This document shows, one piece after another, positions 1 to 5,787 of a stretch of 6,683 nucleotides of DNA (its first letter is position 1; each line of letters starts with the position of its first letter). This stretch comes from an uncultured Clostridia bacterium (lineage in GTDB: Bacteria; Bacillota; Clostridia; Christensenellales; CAG-314). The stretch spans positions 1 to 6,683 of the forward strand of contig CAKPPA010000060.1 of assembly GCA_934177025.1 (NCBI GenBank), written 5' to 3'. A program made the translations under genes and the position numbers. The notes under the pieces were generated by a model, which worked only from the letters and a program-made list of their open reading frames with translations, searched no databases and had not been told where the DNA came from.

Positions 1-20
1 CCTAAACCAAAGGTACGTAA

Positions 21-2066
21 TTATTTATTGTGTTTCGGAGCGTTTGCCGCATACGTTTTTGCAACTGCTTCGGAAACTTTTTGTTCATCTGCCAAGTAAG
101 GCAACGTGATGTGGGAGTTCATGTTCAGTCCGTTGTACTCGATGCAGGTCGACAAGGAATGATCGTTCCGTGCCCAGCTACGACGTGCTACGCCGCCCAT
201 AACGTCCCAAGGCATGGAGTTTTTCAAAATGTTGTCCACACGTTCGCTTCCGTCCAGCACCATGCCGAAGCCGCCGTTGATCGAGTTGCCGATACCCGTG
301 CCGCCGCCGTTGTGCAGGGCAATCAGGCTCATGCCGCGGGCTGCGTTTCCTGCGTAAATTTGCGTTGCCATATCCGCCATGATGTTGGAACCGTCCTTAA
401 TGTTGGAGGTTTCGCGGAACGGAGCGTCCGTGCCGCCGCAGTCGTGGTGGTCGCGGCCTAACATAATCGGGCCGACTTCGCCGTTACGCACCATTTCGTT
501 GAATTTCAATGCAATGGTCAAGCGGCCGATTGCATCCTGATACAAAATACGCGCTTGCGTGCCGACAACGAGTTTGTTCTTTTCCGCATCGCGGATCCAC
601 ACCCAGTTGTCGTAATCCTGATAGCGACGATCCGGATCGATGCAGTTCATGGCTGCCATATCCGTTTTGTGCAAATCTTCCGGTTTTCCGGACAGGCACA
701 CCCAACGGAACGGGCCGTAGCCGTAGTCGAAGCAAACCGGACCCAAAATATCTTCCACGTAGGACGGGAAAATGAATCCGTCGAGTTCGTTTTCGCCGTT
801 TGCGCAAATTTCCTTAATGCCGGAGTCGTAAACCGACTTCATGAAGCTGTTGCCGTAGTCGAAGAAGTACGTGCCGCGTTTGTGCAGTTCCTTAATCGCT
901 TCGAAGTGCGCCTTCAACGTTGCATCCACCATTTTGTGGAATTTTTCCTGATCGTTTGCCAACATTTCCGTACGTTCTTCAAACGTTAAGCCTTGCGGGC
1001 AGTAACCGCCGTCGTACACTGCGTGGCAGGACGTTTGGTCGCTCAGTAAGTCGATGTGAATGTTGTGTTCGATTGCATATTCGAGCAAGTCGACAATGTT
1101 ACCGTGGAACGCAATGGACATCCGTTCCTTTTTATCCATATATTCTTTCGCCAAGCGGAATGCTTCCTCGCCGGTTTCCGCAACTTTGGAAATCCAGCCT
1201 TGCGAATGACGCGTTTCGATACGGGACGCATCCACTTCCGCAATAATGCAAACGCCGTTTGCGATTTCGCATGCTTTGCCTTGTGCGCCGCTCATGCCGC
1301 CCAAGCCGGAGCTGACGAACAATTTGCCTTTCAAGTCCTCCTTCGGGCCGACGCCGAGTTTCAAACGCGCTGCGTTCAAAATCGTGTTGTACGTGCCGTG
1401 AACGATGCCTTGCGGCCCGATGTACATCCAGCCGCCTGCCGTCATTTGTCCGTAGTTTGCTACGCCCAATGCTTCCGCACGGTGCCAATTTTCCTGATCG
1501 TCAAATCGGCCGATCATCAACGCGTTCGTAATGATAACGCGTGGCGACGTTTTTGCGGAACGGAACAATCCCAAAGGATGTCCGGACATCACTACCAACG
1601 TTTGATCGTCCTTCAGCACTTCCAAATACTTGCGGATCAGTTGGTACTGCATCCAGTTTTGGCACACTTGACCCGTTTCGCCGTAAGTAACGAGTTCGTA
1701 AGGGTACAACGCAATGTCGAAGTCGAGGTTGTTGTCGATCATCACTTGGAACGCTTTGCCCTCGATGCAGTTGCCTTTGTACTCGTCAATCGGTTTGCCT
1801 TGAATGCGGCCTTCCGGACGGAAACGGTAGCCGTAAATACGACCCGTTGTGTAAAGTTCGTCCAAAAATTCCGGAATCAACGTTTCGTGCCATTCCTCAG
1901 GGCAGTAACGCAATGCGTTTTTCAACGCAAGTTCCGTATCCTTTTGCGAAAGCAAAAATTCCCTTTTCGGGGCACGACGAATGCCCTCGGCAAAAGGTTT
2001 TTTCGGAGGCAGTTCGCCATCCAGTTTAATTGTCATTGCCTGTGCAATATCATAATTCGTTACCAT
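21..2066 (-). CDS. hutU: Urocanate hydratase (urocanase), long form
   Basis: Second enzyme of histidine degradation: NAD-dependent hydration of urocanate to 4-imidazolone-5-propionate in the cytoplasm. The 681-residue product is about 120 residues longer than the classical Pseudomonas-type enzyme (about 555) and matches the longer form found in many anaerobes. Visible family motifs: YGQMTAGGWMYIGPQG from residue 205, SSGLGGMSGAQ at 252-262 (glycine-rich NAD-binding region), FDYGN at 402-406, Cys445 followed by GYGPFRW at 449-455 (active-site cysteine region), GRDHHDCGG at 537-545 and LHNGGGTGIGNS from 584. The ATG at 2066 is preceded by GGAG eight bases upstream, and that Shine-Dalgarno abuts the hutH stop codon, so the two genes are probably co-translated. 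The stop is TAA at 21-23. Only two TTA/CTA/TCA codons occur in the whole gene. The family call is secure; the length class is judged from memory of the family. Confidence 0.97.
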   Translation of the reverse strand: MVTNYDIAQAMTIKLDGELPPKKPFAEGIRRAPKREFLLSQKDTELALKNALRYCPEEWHETLIPEFLDELYTTGRIYGYRFRPEGRIQGKPIDEYKGNCIEGKAFQVMIDNNLDFDIALYPYELVTYGETGQVCQNWMQYQLIRKYLEVLKDDQTLVVMSGHPLGLFRSAKTSPRVIITNALMIGRFDDQENWHRAEALGVANYGQMTAGGWMYIGPQGIVHGTYNTILNAARLKLGVGPKEDLKGKLFVSSGLGGMSGAQGKACEIANGVCIIAEVDASRIETRHSQGWISKVAETGEEAFRLAKEYMDKKERMSIAFHGNIVDLLEYAIEHNIHIDLLSDQTSCHAVYDGGYCPQGLTFEERTEMLANDQEKFHKMVDATLKAHFEAIKELHKRGTYFFDYGNSFMKSVYDSGIKEICANGENELDGFIFPSYVEDILGPVCFDYGYGPFRWVCLSGKPEDLHKTDMAAMNCIDPDRRYQDYDNWVWIRDAEKNKLVVGTQARILYQDAIGRLTIALKFNEMVRNGEVGPIMLGRDHHDCGGTDAPFRETSNIKDGSNIMADMATQIYAGNAARGMSLIALHNGGGTGIGNSINGGFGMVLDGSERVDNILKNSMPWDVMGGVARRSWARNDHSLSTCIEYNGLNMNSHITLPYLADEQKVSEAVAKTYAANAPKHNK

Positions 2067-2074
2067 TTTCGATT

Positions 2075-2078
2075 CTCC
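2075..2078 (-). promoter_or_regulatory. Ribosome binding site of hutU, abutting the hutH stop
   Basis: On the minus strand the hutH stop TAA runs directly into GGAG, giving TAAGGAG, followed by eight bases and the hutU ATG. Spacing is good and it fixes the hutU start. The arrangement suggests ribosomes finishing hutH reinitiate on hutU. Confidence 0.8.
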
Positions 2079-3611
2079 TTATTTCAATTCTCCGGTGACG
2101 GCTTCGCAAGCCTTCACGATTTCGCCGTTTTTCACGAGTTCTGCACATTTGTGGATGTCCGGCGACAGGAAACGATCGTTTTCCACAAAGGAAACGTCCT
2201 TACGCACGCGGTCGAACACCGCTTTCGTTGCAGGAGCCAATTTATCCGCACGCCCCGCCAGTTCGATGGCTTGGCAAGCAACCATGATTTCGATACCCAA
2301 AACGTTCGTGACGTTGAACAGGATTTCCCTTGCTTTCCGTGCCGCGGTCATACCCATCGACACCAAGTCCTCCTGATTTGCGGACGACGTAATGGAGTCC
2401 ACCACTGCCGGATGCGCCAACACTTTGTTTTCGGAAACCAACGCTGCCGCAACGTACTGCGGAATCATAAAGCCGCTGTTCAGTCCGCCGTTTTTCACAA
2501 GGAATGCCGGCAAGCCGAAGGACAACTGCGGGTTTACCATACGTTCGATACGACGTTCGGACACGTTTGCGAATTCCGCCAACGCAATGCCCAAAAAGTC
2601 CATTGCCATGGACAGGTACTGCCCGTGGAAGTTTCCGCCGGAGAAGGTTTCGTCCGTGTCAGGGAAAATCAACGGGTTATCCGTTACGGCGTTAATTTCG
2701 CGGCTGACGATGCCCGTTACGTACTCCAACGAATCCTTCGACGGACCGTGAATTTGCGGTACGCAACGCAAGCAGTAAGGATCCTGCACGCGTTTGTCGC
2801 CTTGTTTCGTTACGTTTTTGCTGCCGCTCAAAATTTTGCGAACGTTTTCCGCAACGTCCTTTTGCCCCGGTTGTTTACGCAAATCGTGAATGCGCGGGTC
2901 AAATGCGGAAATAATGCCTTCCACCGCTTCCATCGTGAGCGATGCAGCAATGTCCGCCGTTTTGGAAATGATTTCCGCGTCGTGCACTGCCAACGTTGCA
3001 ATGGAGTTCATTGCCTGCGTGCCGTTGTTTAACGCAAGGCCTTCCTTGGAAGTGAGTTCGCACGGCTTCATGCCTGCTTTTTTCAGTGCTTCCGCGCTCG
3101 GCATCCGCACGCCTTGGTAAAACGCTTCGCCTTCGCCGATGATGGTCAACACCATGTGCGACAGCGGTGCTAAGTCCCCGCTGGCTCCCAACGAGCCTTT
3201 GCAAGGGATAACCGGAACGATGCCTTTGTTCAAGGCTTCGATTAACGTGTTAAACGTGTTTTGGCTGATTCCGGAATTTCCGACGGCAAGTGCGTTGATA
3301 CGCAACAACATCATTGCCCGCACGATTTCCTCCGGGAACGGTTCGCCGACTCCGCAGGAGTGGCTCATAATCAGATTTTTTTGCAACTTACGGCTGTCCT
3401 CTTCGGAAATGGAAACATCCGCGAATTTTCCGAATCCGGTTGTGATTCCGTAAACAGGCCGTGCTTCCGCTACGACTCTTTCCACCAGATCCCTCGATGC
3501 TTTCATCCTCGGCAAAACTTTCGGATCGACTTCGATTTGCGCTTTGTCGCGTGCTACCTTAACAATATCCTCTACCGACAAAGTCGCGCCGTCAATTATC
3601 ACTTTTTCCAT
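2079..3611 (-). CDS. hutH: Histidine ammonia-lyase (histidase)
   Basis: First step of histidine catabolism: non-oxidative deamination of L-histidine to trans-urocanate and ammonia, by a cytoplasmic enzyme usually tetrameric in this family. The 510-residue length is standard. The self-forming MIO cofactor triad is visible as Ala143-Ser144-Gly145 inside GSLGASGDLAPLSHM. Other catalytic positions known from the Pseudomonas enzyme are present with an offset of at most one: Tyr54 (PVYGITTGFG), His84 (MSHSCG), Asn196 (NNGTQ), Tyr279 and Arg282 (QDPYCLRC), Phe328 (GGNFHG) and Glu414 (NQED). The ATG at 3611 has AGGAAGG six bases upstream. It is the first gene of the hut unit, with its own candidate promoter in the upstream spacer, and hutU follows after 12 bp. 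From 2079 to 3029 the gene contains no TTA, CTA or TCA codon. All expected active-site residues are intact, so an active enzyme is likely. The MIO family also includes phenylalanine and tyrosine lyases, but the adjacent urocanase and His84 support histidine as substrate. Confidence 0.97.
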   Translation of the reverse strand: MEKVIIDGATLSVEDIVKVARDKAQIEVDPKVLPRMKASRDLVERVVAEARPVYGITTGFGKFADVSISEEDSRKLQKNLIMSHSCGVGEPFPEEIVRAMMLLRINALAVGNSGISQNTFNTLIEALNKGIVPVIPCKGSLGASGDLAPLSHMVLTIIGEGEAFYQGVRMPSAEALKKAGMKPCELTSKEGLALNNGTQAMNSIATLAVHDAEIISKTADIAASLTMEAVEGIISAFDPRIHDLRKQPGQKDVAENVRKILSGSKNVTKQGDKRVQDPYCLRCVPQIHGPSKDSLEYVTGIVSREINAVTDNPLIFPDTDETFSGGNFHGQYLSMAMDFLGIALAEFANVSERRIERMVNPQLSFGLPAFLVKNGGLNSGFMIPQYVAAALVSENKVLAHPAVVDSITSSANQEDLVSMGMTAARKAREILFNVTNVLGIEIMVACQAIELAGRADKLAPATKAVFDRVRKDVSFVENDRFLSPDIHKCAELVKNGEIVKACEAVTGELK

Positions 3612-3617
3612 CTTGCA

Positions 3618-3624
3618 CCTTCCT
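3618..3624 (-). promoter_or_regulatory. Ribosome binding site of hutH
   Basis: Minus-strand AGGAAGG lies six bases before the ATG at 3611. This supports that start over any internal methionine. Confidence 0.75.
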
Positions 3625-3670
3625 TTTCACGAAATTGCTTTTTCGCAAATCCCGATATTTTTACAAATCC

Positions 3671-3699
3671 ATTTAAGCATACTCTACAAAAAATTGCAA
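3671..3699 (-). promoter_or_regulatory. Candidate promoter of the hutHU unit with extended -10
   Basis: On the minus strand a -35-like TTGCAA (3694-3699) is separated by exactly 17 bases from a -10-like TTAAAT (3671-3676), which is preceded by TGC (3677-3679), giving the extended -10 form TGnTTAAAT. Each hexamer matches four of six positions of the sigma-70 consensus. Transcription would begin near 3664 and leave a leader of roughly 50 bases. The position, downstream of the terminator of the previous unit and just upstream of hutH, is as expected. The -35 sits inside the palindrome ATTGCAAT (3693-3700), a possible but unproven regulator contact. Confidence 0.5.
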
Positions 3700-3748
3700 T
3701 GCTTTTGTCGTTTTTTTAACAAGAAATGCCTTTAGTTCGCTAATGCGT

Positions 3749-3772
3749 AAGCAGGCTAAAGCGTCCCTGCTT
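3749..3772. repeat. Inverted repeat between the two transcription units
   Basis: A 7-bp perfect inverted repeat, AAGCAGG (3749-3755) and CCTGCTT (3766-3772), encloses a 10-base loop. A second 6-bp pair, CTTTAG (3730-3735) with CTAAAG (3756-3761), interleaves with it, so the two hairpins would be mutually exclusive in RNA. It lies about 50 bp upstream of the candidate hutH -35. It could be part of a complex 3' end for the salvage operon, a protein-binding site for hut control, or chance. Neither strand shows a T-run directly after the stem long enough to call it a terminator by itself. Confidence 0.35.
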
Positions 3773-3789
3773 TTCGGCTTTTTTTCCAT

Positions 3790-3855
3790 AAAAAAACACC
3801 GAAAAGTTTTCCGCTTCGAATGGACTTTTTTCGATGCGTTTTTCCTTTTTCGGTG
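3790..3855 (-). terminator. Probable intrinsic terminator of the tilS-hpt-deoD-yfcE unit
   Basis: Reading the minus strand, CACCGAAAA (3855-3847) can pair with TTTTCGGTG (3805-3797) in a 9-bp stem whose GC-rich base is followed at once by seven T residues (3796-3790). The 41-base intervening segment contains a further small pairing (CGC and TCGA blocks at 3812-3819 and 3831-3838, one mismatch), which shortens the effective loop. It begins 62 bases past the yfcE stop codon, and the next gene, hutH, has its own candidate promoter downstream. The large loop makes this weaker than a textbook terminator. Confidence 0.55.
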
Positions 3856-3916
3856 CTTCCGCTTTTCGGCGATTTTTGCTCCCTTAAAAATGCCGAATTC
3901 CCTTTTTGTTCCTTGC

Positions 3917-4477
3917 CTATTTTACTTCAAACGACGCCATGTCGTACTCGTCCGTTGTTTCGCCGTCCAACCGACAAAACACAAACTTGCCCTTTTCCAG
4001 CGTCAAATAGCCGCGCTGCCCGTTGCCTTTGGGGAGTGCAACGGAGCCGGGATTTAAGTAGGTAAACGTTTCCGTCCGTTCCTTTGCTACCACGTGCGTA
4101 TGCCCCGTAAGCAACACGTCGCCGCGATTCAAGTACGGCGGATTTTGCGGGCTGTAGTGATGTCCGTGCGTGCAAAACACCGTTTTTCCGTTTTGCTCCA
4201 ACAGCAAATTTTCCGCAAAAATCGGAAATTCCAACAGCACCTGATCCACTTCCGCATCGCAATTGCCGCGCACGCACAAAATTTTGTCCTTTACCGAATT
4301 TAAAAGTTGTGCCGTGCGTTTGGCATCGTGCCCTTCGGGCAAAGGGTTCCTTGGGCCGTGATACAGCAAATCCCCCAACAAAATTAATTTATCCGCACGT
4401 TCACGCGCAAACGCTTGCATCAGTTTTTCGCACCAGTAAGCGGAGCCGTGCAAATCCGACGCGATAAGATACTTCAT
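3917..4477 (-). CDS. yfcE: YfcE-type metallophosphodiesterase
   Basis: Calcineurin-like metallophosphoesterase of the MJ0936/YfcE family, which hydrolyses phosphodiester bonds with a two-metal centre; the E. coli member is active on artificial phosphodiesters and its physiological substrate is not settled. The 186-residue product is family-sized. All metal-site blocks are visible in order: Asp8 and His10 (SDLHG), Asp36 (LLGDLLYHGPRN), Asn72 (RGNCD), His104 and His106 (THGH), His126 and His128 (GHTH). The GPRNxLPEG stretch at 41-49 and GNCDxEVDQ at 71-79 closely resemble E. coli YfcE. The last base of the deoD stop is the first base of this ATG (TAATG), with GGAG eight bases upstream inside deoD, so translation is probably coupled. 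The stop is TAG. There is no signal peptide, so it is cytoplasmic. Its placement after two purine-salvage genes hints at a nucleotide-related role, but this is only inference. Confidence 0.93.
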   Translation of the reverse strand: MKYLIASDLHGSAYWCEKLMQAFARERADKLILLGDLLYHGPRNPLPEGHDAKRTAQLLNSVKDKILCVRGNCDAEVDQVLLEFPIFAENLLLEQNGKTVFCTHGHHYSPQNPPYLNRGDVLLTGHTHVVAKERTETFTYLNPGSVALPKGNGQRGYLTLEKGKFVFCRLDGETTDEYDMASFEVK

Positions 4478-5184
4478 TACGCCAACTCCAGCGCAAGGTG
4501 CATCATATCCGTAAAGGAATCCTGCCGTTCCTGCGCACTACACTGTTTGCCCGTAAACGGTTGGTCGGAAATCGTGCAAATGCAAAGTGCGTTTTTGCCG
4601 GCACGCATTGCGTTTAAGTACAACGCAGCGGCCTCCATCTCCACGCACAACACTCCCATTTTTTGCCATCGTTTGAGCGAATCCGACGCATCGTAAAACC
4701 GATCGGAGGAAAGCACGTTGCCGACGTGAATCGGAATGCCTTGTTTTTTTGCCGTTTCCGCCGCTTTCGTTAAAAGGTCGAAGGACGCCACCGGCGCAAG
4801 CGTGCCGGGAACGTCGAACTGCGTTGCATAGGCGGAATCCGTGCAGGCACCGGATGCCAGCACGACGTCCCTTAACTCCAACCCATCCTGCAAGGCCCCT
4901 GCCGTGCCGATGCGGATAATGGTTTTTACGTCGTAAAAATGGAACAATTCGTAGGAGTAAATTCCCATCGACGGCATTCCCATACCGCTTGCCATCACGC
5001 TCACGCGCTTGCCGCGGTAAAAACCGGTGTACGCACCGTTGCCGCGAATGTCGCTGATTTGCGTTACCCCGCTTAGGTAGGTTTCCGCAATGCGTTTTGC
5101 GCGCAACGGATCGCCCGGCATCAACACCGTGTCCGCAAACTCTCCTTGTTTTGCCGCAATGTGCGGCGTAGGCACCTTCGACAT
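4477..5184 (-). CDS. deoD: Purine nucleoside phosphorylase, DeoD type
   Basis: Phosphorolysis of purine (deoxy)ribonucleosides to free base and (deoxy)ribose-1-phosphate. The 235-residue length and sequence fit the hexameric bacterial DeoD family. Visible landmarks: PTPHIAAKQGEFAD at 5-18 with His8, MPGDPLRAK at 22-30 (phosphate-binding Gly24 and Arg28), Arg47 (DIRGN), the RIGTAGAL phosphate-site strand at 91-98 with Arg91, ACTDS at 113-117, VEMEAAALY at 181-189 (ribose-binding Glu-Met-Glu) and ISDQPF at 205-210 with catalytic Asp207, then Arg220 (QERQ). The E. coli enzyme reads SDHIR where this one has SDQPF; the catalytic Asp is kept. The start at 5184 has AAGGAG six bases upstream. Its free base product is the substrate of the hpt gene just upstream; yfcE overlaps its stop by one base. 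Confidence 0.95.
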   Translation of the reverse strand: MSKVPTPHIAAKQGEFADTVLMPGDPLRAKRIAETYLSGVTQISDIRGNGAYTGFYRGKRVSVMASGMGMPSMGIYSYELFHFYDVKTIIRIGTAGALQDGLELRDVVLASGACTDSAYATQFDVPGTLAPVASFDLLTKAAETAKKQGIPIHVGNVLSSDRFYDASDSLKRWQKMGVLCVEMEAAALYLNAMRAGKNALCICTISDQPFTGKQCSAQERQDSFTDMMHLALELA

Positions 5185-5190
5185 AACGTT

Positions 5191-5196
5191 CTCCTT
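5191..5196 (-). promoter_or_regulatory. Ribosome binding site of deoD
   Basis: Minus-strand AAGGAG, six bases before the ATG at 5184, within an A-rich stretch. The near-consensus site and good spacing decide the start. Confidence 0.75.
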
Positions 5197-5202
5197 TTTT
5201 AA

Positions 5203-5250
5203 TTTATAACTTCGTGCGATTTTTAGTTTATAACTTCGCGCGGTTTACCG
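5203..5250. repeat. 24-bp imperfect tandem duplication between hpt and deoD
   Basis: Plus-strand units 5203-5226 and 5227-5250 are adjacent and match at 19 of 24 positions; the first 16 bases (TTTATAACTTCGnGCG) differ at a single base. The right-hand unit includes the hpt stop codon. On the minus strand each copy gives GAAGTTATAAA, so each supplies a TATAAA box, but no matching -35 hexamer is present at 17 bp, so I do not call a promoter. Confidence 0.7.
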
Positions 5251-5787
5251 ATAGGCCATCGGTTTCAACACGCAAACGTCCTCGAGCGTGCGGAATTTTT
5301 CCGCAAAATCCAGCCCGTAGCCGATGACGAATTCGTCCGGAATTTCGAAACCGACGTACTTCACGTCGATTTCCGCCTTGCGACGTGCCGGTTTGCTTAA
5401 CAAACACACCACTTCCACCGACTTCGCACCCCGTGCCTTCAGCATTTTGCAAAGGTAGCTGAGCGTTACGCCCGTGTCCACAATGTCCTCCACAACGACG
5501 ACGTCCCGCCCTTCGATGCTGACGTCCAAGTCCTTAATGACGCGCACTTCGCCGCTCGTCGTCGTGCCGTTGCCGTAACTGCTGATTGCCATAAACTCCA
5601 GCTCCAACTCCGTGTCGATTTTGCGCGTTAAGTCCGCATAAAACATGACGGACCCCTTTAAAATACAAATAAACAGCGGGTTTTTCCCCTTGTAGTCCTC
5701 CGTCAAAAGTTCCGCCATTTCGTTGACTTTTTTTGCAATGTCGTCCTTTTGAATCAACACCTTTTCCACATACGGATGCGTTTTCAT
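5245..5787 (-). CDS. hpt: Hypoxanthine phosphoribosyltransferase
   Basis: Transfers phosphoribose from PRPP to hypoxanthine, and usually guanine, giving IMP or GMP in purine salvage. The 180-residue product is standard for bacterial Hpt. Landmarks: ILKGS at 42-46 (pyrophosphate-binding loop I), the flexible loop SYGNGTTTSG at 70-79, the PRPP motif VVVVEDIVDTGVTL at 96-109 with acidic Glu100-Asp101, Lys132 (SKPARR), and FEIPDEFVIGYGLD from 147 contacting the base. An upstream in-frame ATG at 5802 would add five residues (MGGGK), but those codons are the Shine-Dalgarno itself (GGGAGGGGGA, core GGAGG seven bases before 5787). The ATG at 5787 also forms the typical ATGA overlap with the tilS stop, so I chose 5787. 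Pairing with tilS is common in Gram-positive lineages; deoD follows after 60 bp. Confidence 0.95.
   Translation of the reverse strand: MKTHPYVEKVLIQKDDIAKKVNEMAELLTEDYKGKNPLFICILKGSVMFYADLTRKIDTELELEFMAISSYGNGTTTSGEVRVIKDLDVSIEGRDVVVVEDIVDTGVTLSYLCKMLKARGAKSVEVVCLLSKPARRKAEIDVKYVGFEIPDEFVIGYGLDFAEKFRTLEDVCVLKPMAYR

Larger units (their letters stand above)
3612..3916. other. Intergenic spacer between yfcE and hutH
   Basis: This is the only stretch over 300 bp without a gene. It is T-rich on the plus strand and contains, from right to left, the probable terminator of the upstream unit, the interleaved inverted repeats, the candidate hutH promoter, and the hutH ribosome binding site. Short open frames here on the plus strand lack family resemblance and mostly read through homopolymer T-runs, so I assign no gene. 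I see no tRNA, T-box or recognisable riboswitch. Confidence 0.7.

Noticed and set aside
30..989. Plus-strand open frames of 140-odd codons opposite the 3' half of hutU.
   Set aside because: Same register effect as the larger antisense frame; composition is that of a complemented coding sequence.
1056..3032. A 658-codon open frame on the plus strand, antisense to hutU and hutH, starting with GTG.
   Set aside because: It is in exact codon register with both hut genes and exists because they avoid TTA/CTA/TCA. It crosses the boundary of two well-identified genes, its translation is rich in Phe, Val, His, Arg and Cys with no family resemblance, and no ribosome site stands out.
3627..3655. Leader RNA structure or riboswitch between the hutH promoter and its start.
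   Set aside because: Only a 4-bp TTGC/GCAA pairing was seen in the roughly 50-base leader, too short and weak for a known riboswitch or a HutP-type leader.
3743..4057. Plus-strand open frame of 104 codons across the spacer and the end of yfcE.
   Set aside because: It reads through T-runs to give Phe-rich, low-complexity sequence, runs into yfcE in antisense, and covers the terminator stem.
5203..5244. TATAAA boxes as a promoter for deoD.
   Set aside because: No acceptable -35 hexamer lies 16-18 bases upstream of either box; the AT-rich boxes are explained by the duplication.
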